Positions 6,060 to 13,258 of a stretch of DNA of 14,260 bases are shown here, piece after piece. How positions within the stretch are numbered: position 1 is the stretch's first letter; each line of letters begins with the position of its first letter. The stretch comes from Gemmatimonadota bacterium (GTDB lineage Bacteria > ARS69), in NCBI GenBank assembly GCA_020431545.1, contig JAGQIB010000041.1, positions 1-14,260 on the forward strand, given 5' to 3'. The notes under the pieces were generated by a model that was given only the letters and a program-made list of their open reading frames with translations, did not search any database and had not been told where the DNA came from. The translations under genes and the position numbers were made by a program.

Positions 6060-6953
6060 GTGAGACACCAAACCTCCTCGTTCTGGTCCTCGTTCGTGCC
6101 GGCGCCGGTGCGTGCTTTTGCCGCCCTCGCCGTCGTGGGGGCGCTGGTCGGCTTCCCTTCGGCCGCCCGCGCGCAGATCACGGATCTGGAGGAAGTCGGG
6201 ACCGTGACGGACGACGTGCTCGATCCGTACCCGCCGATCGTGTACGGAATCACGGTGTTCGGCGCGTTCGGCAGCCTGCAGATGACCGAGTTCAACGAGG
6301 CGGTCACGGCGATGAACCTCGCGATCCAGTCGCAGGGCACGACGGTCACGATGCAGCCCTTCAACGGATTCCTCGGCTATGGTGGCGGATTGCGGGCCAT
6401 CGTGAAGAGTCGTCTGCTGGTCGAGGCGGTCTACGAGCACGTCTCCCAGAGCGAGACGATCGGCGGCATCTCCGCGAAGAACCAGGTCGACGTGCCCGCC
6501 TCGGCGATGATGGTGTCGCTCGGCTGGGACTTCCTCAAGTCGAAGCGCGACACGCGCTTCGGGTTCCTCGCGGGCGTGGGGCGCTACGATTCGCAGGCGA
6601 AGCAGACGCTGTCCGAGGGGCGGAACGACCAGGATTTCACGCTCGGCGTGATCGAGCTCAAGGGAAAGAGCTGGGGCTCCCACTACGCGATGTTCTTCGA
6701 GAAGAACGTCTCCGACCACATGTTCATCCATGCGCGGGCGACCTATCGCCTCGCGCGGGTGAAGGATCCCGAGATCACCGGTCTCGATTCGCTCGTCGAT
6801 CCGGTGAACGAGCAGGCGTTCGTCGCGGTGCCGGTCGTGGAGGACACCGCCGACGGGCCGCGCCTGCGCCGGGGCGGGACGGAGCTCGACTGGTCCGGTT
6901 TCGACGGGCAGGTCGGATTCACCTACTACTTCAACATCCCGACGCCCTGGTAG
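6060..6953 (+). CDS. Outer-membrane beta-barrel-like protein
   Basis: The 297-residue product starts at GTG 6060, chosen over an upstream ATG at 6015 because AAGGAG lies 5 nt before it and the signal peptide then has normal length. Residues 1-38 form a Sec signal peptide ending in AARA, with cleavage before Gln39. The mature protein alternates polar and hydrophobic residues with Gly/aromatic turns (ITVFGAFGSLQM, FLGYGGGLRAIV, RLLVEAVYEHV, MMVSLGWDFL, FGFLAGVGRY, MFIHARATYRLARV) and ends with QVGFTYYFNIPTPW, whose aromatic final residue suits insertion by the BAM machinery. It is therefore probably an outer-membrane barrel of 10-14 strands. No specific porin or transporter family is recognised. 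Tandem hairpins follow the stop and a two-component system lies downstream. Confidence 0.75.
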   Translation: MRHQTSSFWSSFVPAPVRAFAALAVVGALVGFPSAARAQITDLEEVGTVTDDVLDPYPPIVYGITVFGAFGSLQMTEFNEAVTAMNLAIQSQGTTVTMQPFNGFLGYGGGLRAIVKSRLLVEAVYEHVSQSETIGGISAKNQVDVPASAMMVSLGWDFLKSKRDTRFGFLAGVGRYDSQAKQTLSEGRNDQDFTLGVIELKGKSWGSHYAMFFEKNVSDHMFIHARATYRLARVKDPEITGLDSLVDPVNEQAFVAVPVVEDTADGPRLRRGGTELDWSGFDGQVGFTYYFNIPTPW

Positions 6954-6956
6954 TCC

Positions 6957-6970
6957 GCCCGCCGGCGGGC
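6957..6970. repeat. 14-bp GC palindrome after the barrel gene
   Basis: GCCCGCCGGCGGGC is a perfect palindrome starting 4 nt after the barrel gene's TAG stop. It could form a cruciform or the base of an RNA hairpin, but has no loop and no U-run, so a terminator role is only possible. Confidence 0.4.
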
Positions 6971-7011
6971 TCCGTCCGGCCGACTTCCGCGGCGAGGTAG
7001 GGCTCTCCGAA

Positions 7012-7046
7012 CCCCCTTCGGGGGACGAACCGGCCGTTTTCGGCCG
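7012..7046 (+). terminator. Tandem GC hairpins, possible terminator
   Basis: Two hairpins lie close together: CCCCC-TTC-GGGGG (7012-7024) and CGGCCG-TTTT-CGGCCG (7031-7046). They sit between the outer-membrane protein gene and the sensor kinase gene, both on the plus strand. No U-tract follows, so they may act as a weak or Rho-assisted terminator, an mRNA 3' stabiliser, or an attenuator that lowers sensor kinase expression. Confidence 0.5.
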
Positions 7047-7121
7047 TGAACGCCCGGGCTCGAGCCTTCCGGAGCCCACGGGGCGGGGATTATCGTGGAG
7101 AGACCCCCGTCGGAGCGTTCG

Positions 7122-8258
7122 ATGACGGCATCGTCCCGAGATTTCCCGCCGAGAGCGCCGTCCGTCTGGCGTCGCGTGGCACCCGTGATGATCGGGTGGA
7201 CCGCGGTCGCGCTGTTCTTCGCGAACCGGATGTTCTACTCGTACCAGCTGCTCGGGCCGCCCGTGAGCTGGCGCGACGCGATCGCGTGGTCGCTGCTGGA
7301 CTGGTACCTGTGGGCGCTGCTCGCGCCGCTCGTGTTCCGTCTGTATCGGCCGTTCCCCCTCGGGCGCGGGGCGCCGTTCCGGAACCTCCTCGTCCACCTC
7401 GGGCTGAGCGTCACGTTCATGGCGGCGCACTCCGCGCTGTACGGCGCCGCCCTGTGGCTCCGGTGGCGCACGTACGAGAACGTCTCGATCGACGATCTCC
7501 TCGCGTCGCTGTTCCTCGCGCGCTTCCACTTCGACGTGCTCACGTACTGGGGACTCGTGTTCCTGCAGATGGCCCTCGACTATCACCGTCGTTACCGCGA
7601 GGGAGAGGTGCGGGCGTCGCGGATGGAGGCGCAGCTCGCGCGCGCCGAGCTCCACGCGCTCCGCATGCAGCTGAATCCGCACTTCCTGTTCAACACGCTG
7701 AACGCGATTTCCGCGCTGATGAGCCGGGACGTCGCCGCGGCCGAGCGCATGCTCGCCCGGCTCTCGGACTTCCTGCGGCTCACGCTGGAGACCGGACGCT
7801 CCACCGAGGTCCCGCTGCGCCAGGAGCTGGACTTCCTGCGACGCTATCTCGAGATTGAACAGGTTCGCTTCCCGGACCGTCTCCGGGTGGACATGGACGT
7901 CGAACCGGGGACGCTGGAAGCCCGGGTCCCGAGCCTGATCCTGCAGCCGATCGTGGAGAACGCGATCCGCCACGGCGTGGCTCCGAGCTCGGACGCCGGC
8001 CACATCCGGATCGTGGCGGCCCGCCGGAACGGTGATCTGATGCTCCGGGTCCGGGATGACGGTCCCGGGCTCGCGCCCGGCCCGTCGAAGATCCGCGAGG
8101 GCGTCGGCCTCTCGAACACCCGGGAACGGCTGCGGCAACTGTACGGACCGTCTTCCGTAATGACTCTCACGAACGCGGAGGGCGGCGGCCTCGACGTGAC
8201 CCTTTCGCTCCCGTTCCGCTCGGCGGCGCGGATTCCGACCGAAATGGAGGGAGACTGA
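7122..8258 (+). CDS. LytS-type sensor histidine kinase
   Basis: A 378-residue membrane histidine kinase of the His_kinase/PF06580 (LytS/YehU) class. Four hydrophobic segments (about 18-38, 52-72, 88-112, 132-152) form the membrane sensor, with no recognisable extra sensor domain. A short coiled region (155-182) leads to the phosphoacceptor His187 in LNPHFLFNTLNAISAL. The ATPase part has the N box IVENAIRHG (278-285), DDGPGLAP (312-319) and GVGLSNTRERLRQLYG (327-342). On signal, it should autophosphorylate and pass phosphate to the LytTR regulator encoded next. ATG 7122 was chosen over GTG 7095 because CGGAG lies 6 nt upstream. Its TGA shares one base with the ATG of the response regulator (TGATG), so the two are translationally coupled. 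The signal is unknown. Confidence 0.93.
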   Translation: MTASSRDFPPRAPSVWRRVAPVMIGWTAVALFFANRMFYSYQLLGPPVSWRDAIAWSLLDWYLWALLAPLVFRLYRPFPLGRGAPFRNLLVHLGLSVTFMAAHSALYGAALWLRWRTYENVSIDDLLASLFLARFHFDVLTYWGLVFLQMALDYHRRYREGEVRASRMEAQLARAELHALRMQLNPHFLFNTLNAISALMSRDVAAAERMLARLSDFLRLTLETGRSTEVPLRQELDFLRRYLEIEQVRFPDRLRVDMDVEPGTLEARVPSLILQPIVENAIRHGVAPSSDAGHIRIVAARRNGDLMLRVRDDGPGLAPGPSKIREGVGLSNTRERLRQLYGPSSVMTLTNAEGGGLDVTLSLPFRSAARIPTEMEGD

Positions 8259-9034
8259 TGCCCGACCTTCGAGTGCTGATCGTGGACGACGAGCCGCTCG
8301 CACGCGATCGCATCCGCAACCTGCTGGAGAAGGAGACCGAGGTCTCGATCCTCGGCGAGTGCGCGAACGGCCGCGAGGCGGTGGAGCGCATCGAGGCCGA
8401 CACGCCGGATCTCGTATTCCTCGACGTGCAGATGCCGGACCTCGACGGGTTCGGCGTGCTGGAAGCCCTGGAAGCCGAGAATCGCCCGGTCGTCGTGTTC
8501 GTGACGGCGTTCGACGAGTACGCCGTGCGGGCGTTCGAGGTGCACGCGCTGGACTACGTGTTGAAGCCGTTCGACCGCGACCGGTTCCGTCTGGCGCTCG
8601 AGCGCGGCCGGGCGGAGGTCGCCCGACGGAGCGGCGACGGGCGCGAGGTGGACCGTCGCCTCGTGGCGCTGCTCGAGGAGATCGAGGACCGGCGGACGCG
8701 CCTGGATCGGATCGTGGTGAAGTCCGGCGGGCGCGTGTTCTTCCTGCGGGCGGACGAGATCGACTGGATCGAGGCGGCCGGCAACTACGTGGAGCTGCAC
8801 GTCGGCCGGGAGTCGCACCTGCTGCGCGAGACGATGAGCCGCCTGGAACGTCGGCTCGATCCGGACCGGTTCCTGCGCATCCACCGGCGCCTCATCGTGA
8901 GCCTCGATCGGATCAAGCAGCTGGAGGGTGTTTCCCACGGCGAGTACGTCGTGATCCTCAAGGACGGGACGCGCCTCGGGTCCAGCCGCGGGTACCGCGA
9001 CGGTCTCCAGAAGCTGCTCGAAGGCACCGCCTAG
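8258..9034 (+). CDS. LytTR-family response regulator
   Basis: The 258-residue protein has a receiver domain (1-120) followed by a LytTR DNA-binding domain (about 150-255). Receiver landmarks are the acidic pair Asp10-Asp11, phosphorylated Asp56 in LVFLDVQMPDLDG, Thr83 in VTAFDEYA and Lys103 in YVLKPF. The LytTR part carries FFLRADEIDWIEAAGNYVEL, FLRIHRRLIVSLDRIK and the closing LGSSRGYRDGL. LytTR regulators bind direct repeats upstream of target promoters. It overlaps the sensor kinase stop by one base and completes a two-component system. The targets are not visible; the upstream outer-membrane protein gene is a candidate by position only. Confidence 0.95.
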   Translation: MPDLRVLIVDDEPLARDRIRNLLEKETEVSILGECANGREAVERIEADTPDLVFLDVQMPDLDGFGVLEALEAENRPVVVFVTAFDEYAVRAFEVHALDYVLKPFDRDRFRLALERGRAEVARRSGDGREVDRRLVALLEEIEDRRTRLDRIVVKSGGRVFFLRADEIDWIEAAGNYVELHVGRESHLLRETMSRLERRLDPDRFLRIHRRLIVSLDRIKQLEGVSHGEYVVILKDGTRLGSSRGYRDGLQKLLEGTA

Positions 9035-9377
9035 GGGCGTGGGACGGACCGGGCCACAGGGGCAGCCGTCGGACGTGGGGCGACCCGCGCCCGGGCCCGC
9101 GCAGCGGAGTCTTCGTCCCCCGCGATCGACCACCGATCCCACCGGTGTCGTGGATCGTCGCGATCGTGGCTAACGTCGAATCGGGCGCGGGAGCTCGTGG
9201 GCTCGAGCCGTCCGCGCTCGAACTTGCACGTCAGGAACCCGGCCGGTCCGTTCGACCTGCCTCCGGGGAACCGCCGAAGGGGAAGGAGATTGACGGGTGC
9301 GCCCGCCGATCTTCGTGGCGAGCGGGGATCCGGAGCGGAAGGGCGACCGGCCGTCCTGCGTGCGGGCCGGGCGGCGC
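9035..9377. other. 343-bp gap without a supported gene
   Basis: The response regulator (plus) and the HD hydrolase operon (minus) converge here. The DNA is GC-rich. A 6-bp stem, CCGGCC (9347-9352) with GGCCGG (9365-9370) and a 12-nt loop, could help end the minus-strand operon but has no U-run. A good ribosome-site match AAGGAG at 9283-9288 precedes a GTG at 9297, but the frame it opens runs antisense through the HD gene and looks non-coding. Confidence 0.5.
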
Positions 9378-9944
9378 TCAGGCGACGTCGGCCGCGGTCG
9401 CCAGGGCCGAGACCTCGTCCGCCAGCTCCCGGACGATCGGGTGCTCGAACCCGCGCGCGAGTTCCTCGGCGACCCGGCGGTAGTACCAGAGGCTGCCGTC
9501 GCGTCCGCCGCGGAATCGCTCCCAGACGACGGGCCCCAGCCGCTCGAGATCCCGTCGCGTCGTGCGGGCATTGTGGAGCTTGTCCGCGGCGATCACGAGG
9601 CGCACGGACGCCGGAGCCCCGGCGAGCGACGCGATGAACGCCTCCTTGCGCTCCCGCCACGGCGGCTTCGGCACGCGGTCCGTGTCCGTGCAGCCCTCCA
9701 CGATCGCGAGCACGTTCGGTCCGAGCTCGTCGCGAAGCCGCGCGCGCGCGGCGTCGCCGCCGCTGTCCTCGATCGCGTCGTGAAGCAGCGCGGCCGCGAT
9801 CTCGTCCTCGGTGCCCCCGTGGTCCGCGACCAGCGCCGCGACCGCGAACGGGTGGAGCACGTACGGCGCGCTGCCGCCCTTGCGGGTCTGGCCGCGGTGA
9901 AGCTCGACCGCGAGCGCGATCGCATGCTCGAGGCGGGAGCTCAC
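9378..9944 (-). CDS. RelA/SpoT-type HD-domain hydrolase, small alarmone hydrolase-like
   Basis: This 188-residue single-domain protein resembles the (p)ppGpp-hydrolase half of RelA/SpoT enzymes and the stand-alone MESH1-type hydrolases. It has ELHRGQTRKGGSAPYVLHPFAVA (14-36) with His31, the HDxxED motif in AALLHDAIED (His55, Asp56, Glu59, Asp60), and DKLHN (Asp121, Asn125), spaced as in RelA/SpoT. Residues SLWYYRRVAEEL close the domain. No synthetase, TGS or ACT domain is present, so it would only remove alarmone or a related 3'-phosphorylated nucleotide. One residue is inserted between the Arg of RKGG and His31 compared with typical Rel. The start is GTG 9944, which overlaps the TGA of the upstream TerB-like gene (GTGA); this supports coupling in an ispH-TerB-HD operon. 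Confidence 0.88.
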   Translation of the reverse strand: MSSRLEHAIALAVELHRGQTRKGGSAPYVLHPFAVAALVADHGGTEDEIAAALLHDAIEDSGGDAARARLRDELGPNVLAIVEGCTDTDRVPKPPWRERKEAFIASLAGAPASVRLVIAADKLHNARTTRRDLERLGPVVWERFRGGRDGSLWYYRRVAEELARGFEHPIVRELADEVSALATAADVA

Positions 9945-10642
9945 GCGAGTCGATCCCGCCAGCGGTCGCGGACGCCGTGGTACTCGGCCGTGGAGATCCA
10001 GAGGAGATGCGCGACGCGATGGGCTTGCTCCTCGGCGCGCTTCGAGACCGGACCGTCGGCCGCCGCCTGCGCGAACATGCGGTCGATGATCGCGAGACGT
10101 TCCTCCATCGTGGCCCGGCGCGAGTAGTCGGCGCAAAGGCGCTGCAGATCCGAGTCCGCGCCGGGGCGATCCTCCGTGACGGCGGCGAGGAAATCGCGGT
10201 CGCGCGCCTCCGGATCCGGTGCGTCCTCCTCCGTCTCGTTCTTCGCGAAGAGCGTGCGCGAGAACAGGCCGCGCATGCGGTCCACGAGTCCGTCGACGGG
10301 CCCGTGGCCCTGGAGGATGGCGCGCACGTGTTCCAGCAGTTCCCGCTCGCCCTTCGCCCGCTCGTCCTCGGCGCCGAGCAGGGTCTCGATCTCGTCGAGC
10401 AGCTGCCGACGCGCGCCCGGGAGCGCGAACGTTCCCGCGAACTCCTTCGCGAGGGCGATCGCGTCGTCGAAGTCCACGCGCTCCGCGAGCAGCGAGTCGA
10501 CCTCGTGGCGGGCGCCGCTCTCCAGCTCGAACGAGTTGAAGAGGATCTTGATCCGGTTGCGCTCGCTCGCCTCGACTTCTCCGTCGGCCCAGGCGAACGC
10601 GGCGAGCACCTTGAGAAACGCCAGCCGCTGCGCTCGGGTCAT
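9941..10642 (-). CDS. TerB-like protein with two candidate TerB domains
   Basis: A soluble 233-residue protein. The N-terminal 110 residues are all-helical, with AFAWADGEVEASERNRIKIL (15-34) matching the acidic TerB-type motif (A-x-ADG-x-hydrophobic-x-x-x-E). A second copy, MFAQAAADGPVSKRAEEQAHRVAHLL (189-214), has the same ADG-x5-E pattern. The middle segment (about 130-165) is charged and probably flexible. TerB domains were first known from tellurite resistance and are associated with metal binding and membrane stress, but the role here cannot be fixed. The start is ATG 10642, preceded by a strong GGAGGGAGGG. The gene lies 49 bp after ispH and overlaps the HD hydrolase by 4 bp, so all three are likely co-transcribed. 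Confidence 0.82.
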   Translation of the reverse strand: MTRAQRLAFLKVLAAFAWADGEVEASERNRIKILFNSFELESGARHEVDSLLAERVDFDDAIALAKEFAGTFALPGARRQLLDEIETLLGAEDERAKGERELLEHVRAILQGHGPVDGLVDRMRGLFSRTLFAKNETEEDAPDPEARDRDFLAAVTEDRPGADSDLQRLCADYSRRATMEERLAIIDRMFAQAAADGPVSKRAEEQAHRVAHLLWISTAEYHGVRDRWRDRLA

Positions 10643-10691
10643 CGGGCCCTCCCTCCGAGAAGCGCCGGAGAACGAACGGGAGCTCGGGACA

Positions 10692-11645
10692 CTAGAGCTC
10701 TTCGTCGGCGCCGAAGTCGTCGCGTTCGATCTCGCCGTCGCGATCCTCGCGCCGGTACAGCACGTGGCCGTCGAACAGCTCGGCCACCCGCTGCTGCACG
10801 GCGCGGATCTGATCCTTCGGGGTGGAGGTGCCGCCGCCGATCCCGAGGTGGGAGACGTTCTCGAGCCACTCCTTCTGCACGAGATCCGGCGAATCGACGT
10901 GATACGTCGCCTCCGGCAGATGGACGCTCGAGATGCGCGCGAGGTTCGTGGTGTTCGAGGAGTTGAACCCGCCCACGATGATCATCGCGTCGACCCACTG
11001 CGCGAGACGCGCGACCGCTTCCTGCTGGTTCTTCACCGGCTTGCAGCGCGTGTCGACCGCCTTGAGACCCGGGTACTTCGTCGCCCGGATCCTCTCCACG
11101 AGCGCCTCGAACTTGCTGCGGGTGATCGTGGTCTGGCAGAACGCGACCGTCTTCGGACCGAGATCGTCCGGCAACGCGGCCACGTGCTCGTCCGAGTACA
11201 CGACGTGGATGTCGCGACCGTACGAACGACTCGCGATGATCTCCGCGTGATCCGGGTTCCCCACGAGGATCACCTTGTAACCCTCGCTCTCGAACTTGCG
11301 GATCTTGCCGTAGACCCACTTGAGCAGCACGGGACACGTCGCGTCGTGGTAGACGATGCCGCGCCGATCGAGGTCTTCCTTGAGCTCGCGCGGATAGCCG
11401 TGCGCGGTGATGACGACCTCGTCCACCCCCTGGCCCGTGAGCCCGGAGAGATCGGAGTAGCGCTCCAGCACGGGGATGCCCTGACGCGCGAGCCCCTCCA
11501 CGACGAGCCGGTTGTGCACGATCGGGCCGAGGATCGGCTGCTTCGTCCGCTCGGCCATCTCGATCGCGTCTTCCACGCCGAAACAGGTCCCGGCGCTGTG
11601 CGCGATGATGATCTCGAGTGTTCTCACTTCCGGCGAGGTGGACAT
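10692..11645 (-). CDS. ispH: 4-hydroxy-3-methylbut-2-enyl diphosphate reductase (divergent IspH/LytB)
   Basis: IspH is the last enzyme of the MEP pathway: it reduces HMBPP to IPP and DMAPP using a [4Fe-4S] cluster. The 317-residue frame keeps the three cluster cysteines (Cys21 in AGTCFGVEDAI, Cys104 in DATCPVLLKW, Cys201 in DTRCKPVKNQQEAV) and substrate-site residues: His44 in IVHN, His82 in TAHG, His133 and Glu135 in DHAEI, Thr173 in QTTI, the SSN triad at 229-231 and Ser275 in GTSTP. Several surrounding motifs differ from the textbook forms, for example GNPDHAE instead of GHxxHPE, and TRCKPVKNQQ instead of TICxATxxRQ, so it belongs to a divergent branch. An acidic tail (about 299-317) is added. 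The start is ATG 11645 with GGAG upstream. It heads a minus-strand operon. Confidence 0.93.
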   Translation of the reverse strand: MSTSPEVRTLEIIIAHSAGTCFGVEDAIEMAERTKQPILGPIVHNRLVVEGLARQGIPVLERYSDLSGLTGQGVDEVVITAHGYPRELKEDLDRRGIVYHDATCPVLLKWVYGKIRKFESEGYKVILVGNPDHAEIIASRSYGRDIHVVYSDEHVAALPDDLGPKTVAFCQTTITRSKFEALVERIRATKYPGLKAVDTRCKPVKNQQEAVARLAQWVDAMIIVGGFNSSNTTNLARISSVHLPEATYHVDSPDLVQKEWLENVSHLGIGGGTSTPKDQIRAVQQRVAELFDGHVLYRREDRDGEIERDDFGADEEL

Positions 11646-11678
11646 GGGAACTCCGGTCGATGGGATTCGCGATCACCC

Positions 11679-11707
11679 AGGATAGGGCCCGGGAGGCCCT
11701 CCGGCAA
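11679..11707 (-). promoter_or_regulatory. Candidate ispH promoter
   Basis: On the minus strand TTGCCG (11707-11702) is followed by a 17-nt spacer and TATCCT (11684-11679). The -35 matches TTGACA at four of six positions. Transcription would start near 11672, leaving a leader of about 27 nt that holds the GGAG ribosome site. Confidence 0.5.
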
Positions 11708-11824
11708 CGCGCGAAGCGGGGGCGGCGCGGGCCCCGCTCCGCACCACGGACCGATCTCTCGCGCCCCATCTCGGGTCGGAGGGATCCCGGATACGCCCGC
11801 GTAGCTCGAATCGACGCGACACCT

Positions 11825-11830
11825 TATCCT
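11825..11830 (+). promoter_or_regulatory. Candidate -10 box of the glycosyltransferase gene
   Basis: TATCCT lies about 30 nt before the GTG start, so the leader would be about 24 nt and include GGAGG. It is identical to the ispH -10 on the opposite strand. No acceptable -35 was found at 16-18 nt spacing. Confidence 0.3.
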
Positions 11831-11860
11831 CCGGGCGGACCTCGCTGCCCCGGAGGCTTC

Positions 11861-13258
11861 GTGCGCCGACATCGCGACTCCCTGCTCGTGGCCGTGACGT
11901 TTCTGGTCGGCCGCCTGGCGTGGAGCCGCGCCGGCATCCCGTTCCGCGCGGACACGATCGACTACTTCGCGCAGCTGCTGGATCCGCCGCTGCTGCGGGA
12001 TCATCTCGCGCAGAGCCTGTGGTACCTGCACGCGCAGCCGCCCCTGTTCAACGCGATCGCGGGCCTGGCCCTGAAGGTCGCGCCGGAGGATCCCGGGCGC
12101 CCGCTCTCCGTGCTGTATCTCGTCGCCGGGCTCGCGACGTGCCTCGGTCTGTTCCTCGCCCTTCGCTCGTTCCGCTGGCCGGCGTGGGCGGCCGGCGTCG
12201 TGGCCCTCGCTGCCACGTCCACGCCGACCGTCGTCGTGTACGAGCACTGGTTCTTCTACCCGCACCTCGCGGCCGCGTTGCTCGCGGTGGCCGCGGCGCT
12301 GCTCGCGCGATCCCGGGGCGAGCCGGGGGCGGATCTGGCCGGAGGATTCGCCGCGCTCGGAGCGCTCGGACTTCTGCGGAGCCTGTTCCATCCGCTGTAC
12401 TTCGCGGCGGCGGTGGCGGCCGCGGTGGCGTTCGCGCCGAAGGGGCGTCGACGACGCGCGTTCGCGTGTGCCGCGATTCCCGTGGCGCCCGTGTTTCTGC
12501 TCGCGGCGAAGAACCTCGTGCTCTTCGGCTTCTTCGGGACGAGCTCCTGGGGAGGCAACAGCGCCCACCGCATGCTCACGGAGAGTGTGCCGCCCGCCGA
12601 GGTGGAGGCGTTGATCGCGTCCGGCGAGCTGTCACCGATCTCGCGCGAGTGGGAGTTCTCGCCTCCCGAGAAGTACGTGACGCTGCTCGCCCCGACGCGA
12701 GGGGACACCGGCATTCCCGCGCTGGATCAAACGGCGAAGACCCGCACGCGCGAGAACCCCGTCAACTACAACCACTGGATCTATCCGATCGCGTCCGCCG
12801 AGTACCTGAAGGACACGAAGACGCTCCTCCGCGCGCATCCCGAGGCCTTCGCCCGTTCGGTGCGCTGGACGTCGCGCCGATTCCTGGATCCGGTCACGGA
12901 CGACTCGTTCGTGAGGCCGATCCGGTTCCGTGTACGCCGATCGATCGCGCCGTTCGAAGCGATGCAGCGGTCGTGGGCGGTCCGGGGGCTGGTGCTGGTG
13001 GCGGGGGCGGCGCTGTTCGTGAGCTTCGTTCGGGGGCGGGTCGCACGCGAGGAGCGACTCGTGACGGCGTTCCTGCTCGGAACGATCCTGTGGGTGTCGG
13101 CGACCGGAATCCTGCTCGAGTACGGCGAGAACAACCGGTTCCGTTACCAGCTGGGCCCGCCGCTCGTGCTCGTGGTCGCGCTGGCCGGTCGGGATCTGGT
13201 GGCGGCGCTACGCGATCGACGTCGACCGTCCGGCCGCGCGGTGCCGCCTGTGGAATGA
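11861..13258 (+). CDS. Polytopic membrane protein, probable GT-C (PMT_2-like) glycosyltransferase
   Basis: A 465-residue membrane protein with many hydrophobic helices separated by a soluble loop at about 235-320. The N-terminus reads FRADTIDYFAQLLDPP, with Asp31 and Asp34 after the first helix, followed by WYLHAQPPLFNAIAGLAL. Early acidic residues plus an HxxPPLxN segment resemble GT-C enzymes of the PMT/ArnT group, which move sugars from polyprenyl-phosphate carriers to acceptors outside the cytoplasmic membrane. Donor and acceptor are unknown. The start is GTG 11861, with GGAGG 4 nt upstream; longer in-frame extensions read through non-coding DNA. Its last 51 bp overlap, tail to tail, the end of the next gene. 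Confidence is high for a membrane protein and moderate for the glycosyltransferase assignment. Confidence 0.78.
   Translation: MRRHRDSLLVAVTFLVGRLAWSRAGIPFRADTIDYFAQLLDPPLLRDHLAQSLWYLHAQPPLFNAIAGLALKVAPEDPGRPLSVLYLVAGLATCLGLFLALRSFRWPAWAAGVVALAATSTPTVVVYEHWFFYPHLAAALLAVAAALLARSRGEPGADLAGGFAALGALGLLRSLFHPLYFAAAVAAAVAFAPKGRRRRAFACAAIPVAPVFLLAAKNLVLFGFFGTSSWGGNSAHRMLTESVPPAEVEALIASGELSPISREWEFSPPEKYVTLLAPTRGDTGIPALDQTAKTRTRENPVNYNHWIYPIASAEYLKDTKTLLRAHPEAFARSVRWTSRRFLDPVTDDSFVRPIRFRVRRSIAPFEAMQRSWAVRGLVLVAGAALFVSFVRGRVAREERLVTAFLLGTILWVSATGILLEYGENNRFRYQLGPPLVLVVALAGRDLVAALRDRRRPSGRAVPPVE

Larger units (their letters stand above)
11646..11860. other. Divergent intergenic region between ispH and the glycosyltransferase
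   Basis: This 215-bp gap holds candidate promoters for both genes, each with a TATCCT -10, and a hairpin at 11684-11700 (AGGGCC-CGGGA-GGCCCT). The hairpin overlaps the spacer of the ispH promoter. No gene is seen. Confidence 0.5.

Noticed and set aside
5672..7000. Plus-strand frame of 442 codons crossing the element and the barrel gene
   Set aside because: Within 6060-6953 the other frame has a signal peptide and barrel strands; this one is Arg/Gly-rich. Its WCEKCV and HTFRTT strings arise from the inverted-repeat arms.
5631..8303. 890-codon minus-strand open frame
   Set aside because: It runs antisense through the inverted repeat, the barrel gene and the sensor kinase. The composition is Arg/Glu/His-rich and no domain is seen.
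9297..10127. GTG start after a good AAGGAG site, opening a 276-codon plus-strand frame
   Set aside because: Apart from the ribosome-site match there is no coding character; it is antisense to the well-supported HD hydrolase and TerB-like genes.
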